DNA from: Clostridium aminobutyricum
Lineage (GTDB): Bacteria > Bacillota > Clostridia > Peptostreptococcales > Anaerovoracaceae
Direction: 5' to 3'
DNA: 64,000 nucleotides
Assembly: GCF_017255415.1 (NCBI RefSeq)
Contig: NZ_JAFJZZ010000001.1
Span: 186,001-250,000 of the forward strand
In this document: in pieces, positions 36,741-45,577 of the stretch
Layout: each line of letters opens with the position of its first letter
Numbering within the stretch: position 1 is the first letter of the stretch
Program-made: the position numbers and the translations under genes
The notes under the pieces: generated by a model
Database searches by the model: none
What the model was told of the DNA's origin: nothing
What the model saw: only the letters and a program-made list of their open reading frames with translations

Positions 36741-38267
36741 TTATTTTATCAGACTCTTTCCAGTCATTTCTTTAGGAATTGGCAATCCCATCAAATCAAG
36801 TAAAGTAGGAGCTAAGTCTGCTAAAATACCGCCATCCTTAAGAGGGATGGGGTGTTTTGAAATATGAACCAGCGGAACTTGGTTTAAGGAATGAGCCGTA
36901 ACGATACAACCATTTTCGTCCAGCATGCAGTCTGCATTTCCATGATCGGCAGTCAGAAGGACTTGTCCGTTTTTAGCAAGAATAGCATCTACCACTTGAG
37001 GCACACATTGATCCAATGCTTCAATCGCTTTTCTGGCGGCCTCAAACACACCAGTATGACCGACCATATCCGCGTTGGCGAAGTTTAAAATAATGACGTC
37101 ATATTTATCGGTTTGAATCTGTTCAATCACTTTCTTTGTTAATTCATAGGCGCTCATCTCCGGTTGAAGATCGTAAGTTGCCACCTTCGGAGAAGGCACA
37201 AGGATTCGGTCTTCTCCTTTATTTGGTGCTTCGATACCTCCGTTAAAGAAGAAGGTGACGTGAGCATATTTTTCCGTTTCTGCAATTCGAAGCTGTTTAA
37301 GATTTAACTCAGACAAGTATTCACCCAATGTATTATCTAAGGACTGCGGAGGAAAGGCAACCAATACATTTGGCATTTCGGCATCGTACTGCGTCATGCA
37401 AACATAGCAAAGGTTTTGAATTGTTTTCTTCCTCTCGAATCCATCAAAATTCTCCGAAACAAAGGCGCGCGTAATTTCTCTGGCTCTGTCCGGCCTGAAA
37501 TTAAACATGATGACCGCATCATTATCTTGTACGGGTCGGGTTTCAGCTATTACGGTAGGCGTGACGAATTCATCGTTTTCACCTCTTTGGTAAGCAGCTT
37601 GCACTGCCAGCGTAGCGGAATCTGCATAAAGCCCTTCTCCGAGTGCTATGGCGTCATAGGCCTTGACTACTCGTTCCCATCTATTATCTCTGTCCATACC
37701 ATAATATCTGCCGGCAATGGTGGCAAGTTTGCCAAGTCCGAGCTGATTGATATGAGCTTCAAGCAGTGCAATGTATATGAGTGTGCACTGAGGGGGGACA
37801 TCTCTGCCATCCAATAAACCGTGAATGTATACTTGTGTAATGCCTTTATTCTTCGCCATATCAAGTAGGGCAAGTAAATGTCCGATATGACTGTGAACAC
37901 CACCATCTGATAAAAGTCCCAGCAAGTGCAGTGCGGAGCCGTGACTCAATGCATGATCCATTGCTTGATTTAATGCTGCATTCTCAAAAAAGCTCCCCTC
38001 TTTTATTGCTTTCGTTATTTTGGTAAGTTCTTGATAAACAATTCTTCCGGCACCGATATTAAGATGACCGACTTCAGAATTTCCCATTTGACCTTCAGGA
38101 AGCCCTACATCCAGACCGCAAGCCTTAAGGGTAGTATGGGGATACGTATCAAAAATCTTATCGAGGTGCGGCTTATGGGCGGCAGCAATGGCATTGCCGT
38201 GTGTGTTTTTATTAATACCGAAACCATCTAGAATCATCAGCATGGTTGGTCTTGCAAATTTATTCAT
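36741..38267 (-). CDS. gpmI: 2,3-bisphosphoglycerate-independent phosphoglycerate mutase
   Basis: A manganese enzyme of glycolysis that interconverts 3- and 2-phosphoglycerate. Length 508 residues is standard. Metal and catalytic motifs: LMILDGFGIN at the N-terminus, MGNSEVGHLN with the phospho-acceptor Ser, NFANADMVGHTG and LLTADHGNAD. CGAGGG precedes the ATG. It is monocistronic here, not with the usual gap-pgk-tpi genes. In spore formers this pH-sensitive enzyme controls 3-phosphoglycerate stores in the spore; this is family knowledge. Confidence 0.97.
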   Translation of the reverse strand: MNKFARPTMLMILDGFGINKNTHGNAIAAAHKPHLDKIFDTYPHTTLKACGLDVGLPEGQMGNSEVGHLNIGAGRIVYQELTKITKAIKEGSFFENAALNQAMDHALSHGSALHLLGLLSDGGVHSHIGHLLALLDMAKNKGITQVYIHGLLDGRDVPPQCTLIYIALLEAHINQLGLGKLATIAGRYYGMDRDNRWERVVKAYDAIALGEGLYADSATLAVQAAYQRGENDEFVTPTVIAETRPVQDNDAVIMFNFRPDRAREITRAFVSENFDGFERKKTIQNLCYVCMTQYDAEMPNVLVAFPPQSLDNTLGEYLSELNLKQLRIAETEKYAHVTFFFNGGIEAPNKGEDRILVPSPKVATYDLQPEMSAYELTKKVIEQIQTDKYDVIILNFANADMVGHTGVFEAARKAIEALDQCVPQVVDAILAKNGQVLLTADHGNADCMLDENGCIVTAHSLNQVPLVHISKHPIPLKDGGILADLAPTLLDLMGLPIPKEMTGKSLIK

Positions 38268-38621
38268 GTTTAAGCCCTCGTACTAATTATTATTTAATAG
38301 TTTTATCTTTATATAAGGTTTAGTATAACAAATTTCACAAAGAAAACATATACACAAAAGTGTTTTTTTTGGTATAATAAATGCTGAAACAATTAAATAA
38401 GTACATATACTTATTTCACATAATGTCAAAGGTAATGAACTATTTCTTTAGGGACTGCTTGTATGGTATAATAATCGCATATTTAACAAACGGTGACTGT
38501 GATTATTATATATTTTGAGTGCCCTGCGATTTTTTCGGCTATTCTAATTTGGGCCGAAAACGCAGATAGCGAATTAGAAGTGACATACGACTTTTATGAA
38601 CATACAGAAAGAGGCTATTGG
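38268..38621. other. 354-base divergent region upstream of the flippase gene
   Basis: Two extended -10 boxes of the form TGNTATAAT occur on the plus strand (TATAAT at 38373 and 38467), without clear -35 boxes. The flippase frame is open for 43 codons upstream of the chosen start, but these encode an unlikely leader. Nothing else is seen. Confidence 0.45.
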
Positions 38622-40220
38622 ATGAGTAAAAAATCATTTTTAAAAGGTGCGGCAATATTGGGGGTTGCCGGACTGATGGTGCAAGTAATGGGCGCCATTT
38701 TTAGAATTCCGCTTGGAAATATTATAGGGGACGAGGGTATGGGTTATTACCAGACAGCGTACCCTATTTATGTGTTTCTGCTCGTATTTTCCACGAATGG
38801 AGCGCCGGCTGCTATCTCCAAAATGACATCGGAGCGCATTGCAATCGGAAGGCATGATGAAGCTCATAGAGTGTTTAAACTTTCTTTTATTTTAATGTTT
38901 TTATTAGGCATTATCGCCTCCTCCATATTTTTCTTTGGAGCAAAACAGATTGTATCGTTACTGGGTAACCCGGGAGCGTATCTGGCGATGCTTTCCATCG
39001 CACCGGCACTTTTATTCGTGCCAATAATGGCGGTATTTAGAGGGTATTTCCAAGGGATGCAGGAAATGGGCCCTACCGCAACTTCTCAGTTAATCGAACA
39101 GGCCGTTCGCGTATCGATCGGATTGGTTTTAGCGGTGATTCTCTTACCAAAAGGTCTGGAATATGCGGCTGCGGGGGCAACGGTTGGGACAAGCATTGGC
39201 CCGATTGCAGGTGTGATAACGCTTGCCATTATCTACTTAATAAAAAAACACAAATTAAATTTAGCCAATAAGAGTGACGCTTCGGATCAAGAAAGTGCAA
39301 GAAGCATTTTAAAGACCCTGGCGGCGATTGCAATTCCCATTACGATAGGAGTTTCTATTCTTCCTATTATGAATATCGCGGATGTTGTGATCATCATGCG
39401 GAGACTTCAGGCGGTTGGATTCACAGCAAAAGAAGCCAATGCATTGTACGGTCAGCTGACCGGAATGGCAGGGCCTGTCATTAATATTCCAATGGCTTTG
39501 GCACTTTCTATGGCACTTTCTATGGTGCCGGCTATTGCCGCAGCAAAAAGCATCAATGATATCCCTTTCTTAAAAATGAATGTTCGCTTGGGACTTAGAA
39601 CGGCCATGATTATCGGCGTTCCTTGCACATTTGGGTTAATGGCTTTGGCTGAACCAATTATGAAGCTGATTTATCCGCTGCAGGCAGAAAGTGCGGTGAG
39701 TTCTGCCGGATGTTTATTCTACCTTGCCATCGGTATTGTATTTCTTTGCATTGCTCAAACCATGGCCGGTACACTGCAAGGTCTAGGAAAGCCAGGGGTT
39801 GCTGTGTGGGGACTGTTCGTTGGATTTATTGTAAAATGTGTCTTTACCTATGTATTGACAGGAATACCGGAACTCAATGTAGAAGGGGCAGCGATTGCAA
39901 GTACATTAGCATATATTACGATTGGCATGATAAATTTTATCGCTGTGAAAAAAATCACCGGTATCAATTTTGATTTGAAACTGTCGGTGTTTAAACCGTT
40001 GATATGCGGCATCGTTATGTTTGTTTTAGTGATTGCGGCCTATAAGGGATCAGCGGGCTTCTTGGGAAATAGTTTATCAACAGTTGTTTCCATTGGTATA
40101 GGTGCTTGTGTTTATGGTGTTATGCTATTGAAAATCAGAGCGATTGAAGCGAGCGAAGTGGAATTGCTTCCAAAGGGAACTGTCCTTGTTAAAATTCTAA
40201 AAAAATGTAAATTAGTATAA
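38622..40220 (+). CDS. SpoVB/MurJ-type lipid-linked oligosaccharide flippase
   Basis: A 533-residue MOP-superfamily membrane protein with about 14 helices. The N-terminus SFLKGAAILGVAGLMVQVMGAIFRIPLGNIIGDEGMG is typical of SpoVB, which carries peptidoglycan precursors across the membrane for spore cortex synthesis. Other members (Amj/MurJ-like, YtgP) act in growth, so sporulation specificity is only likely. The ATG at 38622 is preceded by AGAAAGAGG, and translation from the earlier GTG would add an untypical segment. addA starts 51 bases downstream. Confidence 0.87.
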   Translation: MSKKSFLKGAAILGVAGLMVQVMGAIFRIPLGNIIGDEGMGYYQTAYPIYVFLLVFSTNGAPAAISKMTSERIAIGRHDEAHRVFKLSFILMFLLGIIASSIFFFGAKQIVSLLGNPGAYLAMLSIAPALLFVPIMAVFRGYFQGMQEMGPTATSQLIEQAVRVSIGLVLAVILLPKGLEYAAAGATVGTSIGPIAGVITLAIIYLIKKHKLNLANKSDASDQESARSILKTLAAIAIPITIGVSILPIMNIADVVIIMRRLQAVGFTAKEANALYGQLTGMAGPVINIPMALALSMALSMVPAIAAAKSINDIPFLKMNVRLGLRTAMIIGVPCTFGLMALAEPIMKLIYPLQAESAVSSAGCLFYLAIGIVFLCIAQTMAGTLQGLGKPGVAVWGLFVGFIVKCVFTYVLTGIPELNVEGAAIASTLAYITIGMINFIAVKKITGINFDLKLSVFKPLICGIVMFVLVIAAYKGSAGFLGNSLSTVVSIGIGACVYGVMLLKIRAIEASEVELLPKGTVLVKILKKCKLV

Positions 40221-40271
40221 TAAATTAAAATGCATAAGTAGCTCGTATCTGTTATTTGAAGGGAAAAGAAC

Positions 40272-43200
40272 ATGAAGTGGACTGAAAAACAACAGGAAGC
40301 TATTGACTTGAGAGAAAAAAATATGCTGGTTGCAGCAGCGGCAGGCTCCGGGAAAACGGCTGTTTTGGTGGAACGAATAAAACAGCTCTTGATTTGTGAT
40401 GGAGTTTCCATTGATGAAATGTTAGTGGTTACGTTCACCAATGCAGCAGCAGCAGAAATGCGCGAAAAGATCGTAAAGGCTGTTACTTTTGAATTGGAAA
40501 ACAATTCAAAAGAAGCAGCTTTTTTGCGCAGACAACTGAATCTTTTATACAAAGCCAATATCAGTACCTTCCATTCCTTTGCGTTGGAAGTGATTCGACG
40601 TTTTTTCTATATTATCAATATCGATCCGAATTTTAAAATTTGTGATGAAGCCGAGCAAATTCTTCTTCAAAGTCAGGCGATGGATAATTTGTTTGAAGAG
40701 ATGTTTGACTCTGAGGATGAAGCATTCATCGACTTTCTCAATCGGTATGCGACCAGCAAAAATGAAGATGCAGTCAAAGAGATGATTCTGGAAGTGTATT
40801 CCACCATCCAAAGTGTTCCGAATCCTTGGCAATGGCTGGAAGAGCATGTGCAGCTTTTTCAGCTTTCAAAAGATGAATTTATGCGCTCAGAAATTTATGC
40901 AGAGCTGAGAGAATCCATAGAAAATGACCTAAGCATTGCGTATGACTCCTATGAAAAATCCATTGACTTATTGGAAGAAGCCGGAGCGGTTGCATTGGCT
41001 CAAAAGTTCAGACCGGATTTGGAAAATATAGAGCAGGCATTGTCGGTGGCAAGAGAAAAAGGATTGGATGAGTTGGCCAGTATTCTTTCCGGAATTACTT
41101 ATACGAGAATGGTGTCGACCAAAGCAGAAAAAGAGGCACTGGATTCCGTTAAAGAAACGGTGAATGGTTATCGAGAACGCTGTAAGGAGGCGATTAAGAA
41201 AATACAAGACCATTATTGTTCTCAACCTTTTGAAGATTTGATGGCGGATATGAATGAAGTGTACCCGCAAGCAGTAACTTTATCGAATTTGGTAAAACGG
41301 TTTCATGAATTATACCGTGAAGAAAAGCAAGAAAAGAAACTGATTGACTTTAACGACATCGAGCATTTTGCACTCGAAATCCTTTCGGATGAAAAAGCAG
41401 CGGCCGAATATCGGGATAAGTTTAACTATATTTTCATTGATGAATATCAGGACAGTAATGCTGTTCAAGATACCTTGATCGCATGCATAAAGCGAGAAAA
41501 TAACGTTTTCATGGTCGGAGATGTAAAACAGAGTATTTATAAATTCCGATTGGCAGAGCCCGAAATTTTTATGGAGAAATACGAACTTTATAAAAATCCG
41601 GAACGTGTTCATGATGCGAAGATTGACTTAAACATTAATTTCAGAAGTAAAAGGAATGTGATAACAGCCGTCAATGATCTGTTTTCCAAATTAATGAACG
41701 GATATGATGATGCTGCATCGCTGCACAAAGGGGTGGCTTATGAAGGAGCGCTTGATTATCCGGTAGAGCTTCATCTGGTGGATCAAAAGATTCAAGAGGA
41801 TATGGAGGTCGAAGAAGAGATAAAAGAGCTGAAAGCAGCGGAAATGGAGGCTCATGTAGCGGCTAGTCTTATCAAAGATGCGCTGGGAAAACCGATATTT
41901 GACGCGAAAATAGGAGCGGAACGACCGCTGACGAAGCGAGATATTGTTATCCTGATGCGAAGCCAGAAGAACTATGCAGATAAATTTCAGCAAGTTTTAA
42001 CGGAGCAGGATATTCCTTCTCATATCAATGATAGCGACGGCTATTTTGACACCCTTGAAATAGAAATTATTTTAAATCTATTGCGTGTAATAGATAACAG
42101 AAAGCAGGATATTCCGTTGATTAGTGTGCTGCATTCTTCCATTATGGGATTTAGCACGAAAGAACTGACAAAAATTCGAATAGAAAGCAAAACCACCTCT
42201 TATTTTGAAGCTTTTGCAAGATATTGTGAAGCAGGTTCCGAAATTGAGCTGAGGCAAAAGTGTCAGGAAACGATGAATAAATTGCTGGAGTGGAAAAAAC
42301 TGGCGGAGTTTATGCCGCTGGAAGACTTTATCTGGGCACTCATCCGAGATACTGGCTACTTCACGTTTATTGGAGCTTTGCCCTCCGGAAAGCAAAGACA
42401 GGCCAACGTACGGGCTTTAATCGACAAGGCCGTTCAATTTCAAACAGCTCAGATGAAGGGCCTTTATGCATTCATCAATTATGTGGATGCAATCAAAAAT
42501 AAGAAAGTTCCTATGGGACAGGTTACCTTGGTAGGCGAAAATGACGATGTCGTACGCATTATGACCATACATAAAAGTAAGGGGCTGGAGTTCCCCATGG
42601 TTCTTGTAGCAGGTCTCGGAAAACGTTTTAACAATGCGAATTCCAGAAAAGCCATATCCCTTCATAAAAATATCGGATTAGGTCTGCGGGTGGTTGACAG
42701 AGAAAATCATTGCTACAGAAAAATTCTATTGCAATCAGCCATTGAAGACCGCTGCAAAGCGGAGGATATGGAAGAGGAAGTTCGAATCCTGTATGTTGCT
42801 TTTACCAGAGCGCAGGATAAATTAGTGCTGCTCGGCAATGTGAAAGACTTAAATAAATTTAAAGAGGCAAAAGAATGGGAGGAAGAACCTGACATCCTAA
42901 GGGCTTCTTGTTACTTAGATATGATTTTTCCTGCTCTGGCAGGCAGTGATATAACGGTTCACTGCCACGATGCGGCGGAACTTTCCGTTACCAGCAAGAC
43001 AAATCATGACGCGGCGGGACAACTTCGCAAACTGTTTGAACAAAAGGAACCCCTTTCTATATCCGCACAACTTTGGACTCAAGTGGATTTGCAGCTTTCT
43101 TTCCAATACGGATATCCTTATGCAAGGCTGCTGAAATCAAAGTTTTCGGTCAGCAAGTTGAACGAGATCAGTGCATTGCTTGAAAAGGAAGATTTGCAGC

Positions 43201-43847
43201 CTGAGGAATATCAGCAGATGTATTTTGACAGCGATTATCAAACGGCATTGGCGGTTCCTCAATTTGCTGAAATGAAGAAAAAAGGCTTCTCTGCTGCGGA
43301 AAGAGGCACCATCCTCCATGAAGTCATGGAACGATGGGACTTTAAAAAGGGCTATGAAATTTGCTGCCAAACAGCGGTAAGTAAGGACAACAACGGTGAG
43401 AAAGATGCTGCATGGGTGTATACGGTGGACTTTATTCAACACTTAGAAGACAGGCACATTTTAACAGCAGAAGAAGCAGAGGAAGCGAAAAATAATACGG
43501 AATTAATCATCCGGCTCCAACGTTCTGAGCTGGGGATTCGATTGGCTAAAGCAGATGCAATCTTTAGAGAAATACCTTTCAATTTGATGAAGGAGATTCA
43601 TGGGGAGAAGATCATTGTTCAAGGTATCATTGACTGCTATTTCAGAGAAGGGGATCACTATATTCTGGTGGATTATAAAACCAACCGCATCGAAGAAAGT
43701 CCGAATCCTGAAAAAATAGAGCTGTTAAAAGAGCAGTATGAGGAACAGATTGCGCTGTATCGAGAAGCGATAGAAACCATAAGGGGGGTACAGGTCAGCG
43801 AGGCATATTTATACATGGTGAATTCAGGAATTATGATTAAATTTTAA
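40272..43847 (+). CDS. addA: AddA, ATP-dependent helicase/nuclease subunit A
   Basis: AddA forms with AddB the helicase-nuclease that resects double-strand breaks for RecA, the RecBCD counterpart in Firmicutes. The 1191-residue protein has the UvrD-type helicase motifs: TEKQQEAI, AAAGSGKTAVLVERI, FNDIEHFAL, FIDEYQDSN, GDVKQSIYKFR, TIHKSKGLEFPMV and YVAFTRAQDKL. The C-terminal RecB-family nuclease site is intact: GIIDCYF ... ILVDYKTNR and EEQIALYREA. addB, usually immediately upstream, is not in this window; the upstream gene is the flippase. Confidence 0.95.
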   Translation: MKWTEKQQEAIDLREKNMLVAAAAGSGKTAVLVERIKQLLICDGVSIDEMLVVTFTNAAAAEMREKIVKAVTFELENNSKEAAFLRRQLNLLYKANISTFHSFALEVIRRFFYIINIDPNFKICDEAEQILLQSQAMDNLFEEMFDSEDEAFIDFLNRYATSKNEDAVKEMILEVYSTIQSVPNPWQWLEEHVQLFQLSKDEFMRSEIYAELRESIENDLSIAYDSYEKSIDLLEEAGAVALAQKFRPDLENIEQALSVAREKGLDELASILSGITYTRMVSTKAEKEALDSVKETVNGYRERCKEAIKKIQDHYCSQPFEDLMADMNEVYPQAVTLSNLVKRFHELYREEKQEKKLIDFNDIEHFALEILSDEKAAAEYRDKFNYIFIDEYQDSNAVQDTLIACIKRENNVFMVGDVKQSIYKFRLAEPEIFMEKYELYKNPERVHDAKIDLNINFRSKRNVITAVNDLFSKLMNGYDDAASLHKGVAYEGALDYPVELHLVDQKIQEDMEVEEEIKELKAAEMEAHVAASLIKDALGKPIFDAKIGAERPLTKRDIVILMRSQKNYADKFQQVLTEQDIPSHINDSDGYFDTLEIEIILNLLRVIDNRKQDIPLISVLHSSIMGFSTKELTKIRIESKTTSYFEAFARYCEAGSEIELRQKCQETMNKLLEWKKLAEFMPLEDFIWALIRDTGYFTFIGALPSGKQRQANVRALIDKAVQFQTAQMKGLYAFINYVDAIKNKKVPMGQVTLVGENDDVVRIMTIHKSKGLEFPMVLVAGLGKRFNNANSRKAISLHKNIGLGLRVVDRENHCYRKILLQSAIEDRCKAEDMEEEVRILYVAFTRAQDKLVLLGNVKDLNKFKEAKEWEEEPDILRASCYLDMIFPALAGSDITVHCHDAAELSVTSKTNHDAAGQLRKLFEQKEPLSISAQLWTQVDLQLSFQYGYPYARLLKSKFSVSKLNEISALLEKEDLQPEEYQQMYFDSDYQTALAVPQFAEMKKKGFSAAERGTILHEVMERWDFKKGYEICCQTAVSKDNNGEKDAAWVYTVDFIQHLEDRHILTAEEAEEAKNNTELIIRLQRSELGIRLAKADAIFREIPFNLMKEIHGEKIIVQGIIDCYFREGDHYILVDYKTNRIEESPNPEKIELLKEQYEEQIALYREAIETIRGVQVSEAYLYMVNSGIMIKF

Positions 43848-43856
43848 AGAACCCTA

Positions 43857-43885
43857 TTGACGCTTTAAAAAAATCATGATAAAAT
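43857..43885 (+). promoter_or_regulatory. Sigma-A promoter of the pyr operon
   Basis: TTGACG (43857-43862), exactly 17 bases, TAAAAT (43880-43885), starting 10 bases after the addA stop. The transcript start would be near 43892, giving a leader of about 305 bases before pyrB. Confidence 0.8.
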
Positions 43886-43960
43886 ATCGAAGATTTGGGC
43901 ATGTGAAAGAAAAATCACGAGAATGCAAACGATAGTGTAATGTAGGAAAGGGAGGAAAAT

Positions 43961-44131
43961 ATGTTATTATCTTTTGAAAAATATTTGATGGAAGAAAGGG
44001 ACAGGGCGAAGAGAGAAGAACTTCTGATCGCTTACCCGTCCGTTTTTGAATTAATTTGTTTACTTCCGCTTTCTGGGAATAACGTATCTCTTGATACCGC
44101 GAATATGTCCTCAGATGATTGTCTTATTTAA
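43961..44131 (+). CDS. Leader peptide of the pyr operon (56 aa), candidate attenuator peptide
   Basis: This open frame has one of the best ribosome-binding sites in the window (AGGAAAGGGAGG, spaced before the ATG) and encodes 56 residues starting MLLSFEKYLMEERDRAK and ending SSDDCLI. I recognise no homologue. It lies wholly in the leader between the pyr promoter and pyrB. Its TAA stop (44129-44131) overlaps the first base pairs of the terminator hairpin at 44130. A ribosome reaching the stop would cover the hairpin's 5' arm, so the frame probably serves as a leader peptide in coupled transcription attenuation, as pyrL does in enterobacteria. The function is inferred. Confidence 0.7.
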   Translation: MLLSFEKYLMEERDRAKREELLIAYPSVFELICLLPLSGNNVSLDTANMSSDDCLI

Positions 44132-44156
44132 TCTTCCTTTTAGGAAGATTTTTTTT
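44130..44156 (+). terminator. Attenuator terminator before pyrB
   Basis: AATCTTCCT (44130-44138) pairs perfectly with AGGAAGATT (44142-44150), followed by a run of eight T. The sequence just before (44121-44141) is U-rich in RNA, as expected for a UTP-sensitive pause. It lies 41 bases before the pyrB start. Confidence 0.85.
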
Positions 44157-44197
44157 ATGTGCTAGGAGCTATCCGCTCAACAGGAAAGGAGATTGAA

Positions 44198-45124
44198 ATG
44201 TTAAAAGGCAGAAGTTTATTAGAACCAATGGATTTTTCAGTAAGTGAGTTAGAGGAAATCTTTGATTTAGCAGATAGAATTATAGAAAATCCCGTAAAAT
44301 ATGCACATGCTTGTGACGGGAAGTTATTAGCAACCTTGTTTTATGAACCAAGCACAAGAACAAGGTTCAGCTTTGAAGCAGCGATGCTGAGACTAGGGGG
44401 GCAGGTAATCGGTTTCTCAGAACCAAACTCCAGCTCTGTCGCAAAGGGAGAAAGCATTGCGGATACCATTAAAACGGTTGCCTGTTATGCAGATTTGGCG
44501 GTGATGAGACATCCGAAGGAAGGTGCCCCGAAAGTGGCAGCGCATAGTACGGATATGCCTGTCATTAATGCCGGAGACGGAGGCCATCAGCATCCGACAC
44601 AAACCTTGACGGATCTGTTGACGATCAGAAGAACGCTGGGAAAAGTGGGGGATATTACGGTTGGCTTCTGCGGTGACCTAAAGTTTGGAAGAACGGTACA
44701 CTCTCTGATAAAGGCACTTTCCCGCTATAAAGGAATCAAAATTGTGCTTATTTCACCGGAAGAGCTTCGGATTCCGGACTATGTGAGAAAAGAAGTTCTC
44801 GTAAAAAACGGGATTGAGTTTGAAGAAGTCAAAAGCATGCAGGAAGCACTTCCTAAGCTGGACGTCCTCTATATGACAAGAGTCCAAAAGGAACGTTTCT
44901 TTAATGAAGAGGATTACATTCGTTTAAAAGATACATACATCTTGGATAAGCCAAAGATGAAGCTGGCGAAGGAAAATATGATTGTACTGCATCCGCTGCC
45001 AAGAGTAAATGAAATCGCTGTAGAAGTGGATGACGATCCAAGAGCAATGTATTTTGCACAAGCGAAAAATGGAATGTTCGTCAGAATGGCATTGATTATG
45101 AAGTTACTCGGGATGGAAGAGTAA
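44198..45124 (+). CDS. pyrB: Aspartate carbamoyltransferase, catalytic subunit
   Basis: Condenses carbamoyl phosphate and aspartate, the committed step of pyrimidine synthesis. 308 residues. Carbamoyl-phosphate site [15 protein letters not shown] (about 49-63), [24 protein letters not shown] and the carboxy-terminal [10 protein letters not shown] are present. The ATG at 44198 follows AAAGGAG; the frame is open for 13 codons upstream but that part is the leader RNA. pyrI follows, so the enzyme is probably the allosteric, two-subunit form as in E. coli. Confidence 0.97.
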   Translation: MLKGRSLLEPMDFSVSELEEIFDLADRIIENPVKYAHACDGKLLATLFYEPSTRTRFSFEAAMLRLGGQVIGFSEPNSSSVAKGESIADTIKTVACYADLAVMRHPKEGAPKVAAHSTDMPVINAGDGGHQHPTQTLTDLLTIRRTLGKVGDITVGFCGDLKFGRTVHSLIKALSRYKGIKIVLISPEELRIPDYVRKEVLVKNGIEFEEVKSMQEALPKLDVLYMTRVQKERFFNEEDYIRLKDTYILDKPKMKLAKENMIVLHPLPRVNEIAVEVDDDPRAMYFAQAKNGMFVRMALIMKLLGMEE

Positions 45125-45144
45125 AAGGAATAGGAGGGTTTAAT

Positions 45145-45576
45145 ATGTTAGTAAATAGTATCGAATGTGGAATCGTAATAGATCATATTACAGCAGGCCT
45201 TGGAGCCAAAATACTGGAGTTCTTAGATATTGATTTGAATACAAACACCATTGCTTTTATCATGAACGCATCCAGCAAGAAACATGGAAAAAAGGATATC
45301 GTTAAAATTGAGAGGGTAACGGATATTGACTTAACCGTTCTTGGATTGATCGAACCAAATGCAACCGTAAATATCATAAAGGACGGAAAGATCGTAGAAA
45401 AGATTGCCTTGGAAGTGCCGAAAACGGTGACGAATGTAATCAAATGCAAGAATCCAAGATGTGTAACGTCCGTAGAAGCAAATGCGCCTCATGTGTTCCA
45501 TCTGATTGATGAAGAAAACAGAGAATATCGGTGTGAATACTGCGATGAAATTGTATCCATGAAGGGAGAATATTAA
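45145..45576 (+). CDS. pyrI: Aspartate carbamoyltransferase, regulatory subunit
   Basis: The 143-residue zinc-binding regulatory chain that carries the nucleotide effector site (CTP or UTP inhibition, ATP activation) and joins PyrB trimers. The N-terminal allosteric domain has IVIDHITAGLGAKILEFL. The zinc domain has four cysteines in CKNPRC and CEYC. Twenty bases separate it from pyrB, with AGGAGGG before the ATG; pyrC follows one base after its stop. The presence of PyrI agrees with attenuator-type rather than PyrR control, though both types of evidence are independent. Confidence 0.97.
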   Translation: MLVNSIECGIVIDHITAGLGAKILEFLDIDLNTNTIAFIMNASSKKHGKKDIVKIERVTDIDLTVLGLIEPNATVNIIKDGKIVEKIALEVPKTVTNVIKCKNPRCVTSVEANAPHVFHLIDEENREYRCEYCDEIVSMKGEY

Positions 45577-45577
45577 T

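Noticed and set aside
40272-43847. Long antisense frames within addA and other genes
   Set aside because: They are frames opposite strong coding sequence, without ribosome-binding sites or recognisable domains.
43892-44197. PyrR-binding antiterminator in the pyr leader
   Set aside because: I could not find the conserved PyrR loop sequence. The hairpin is best explained with the leader peptide.
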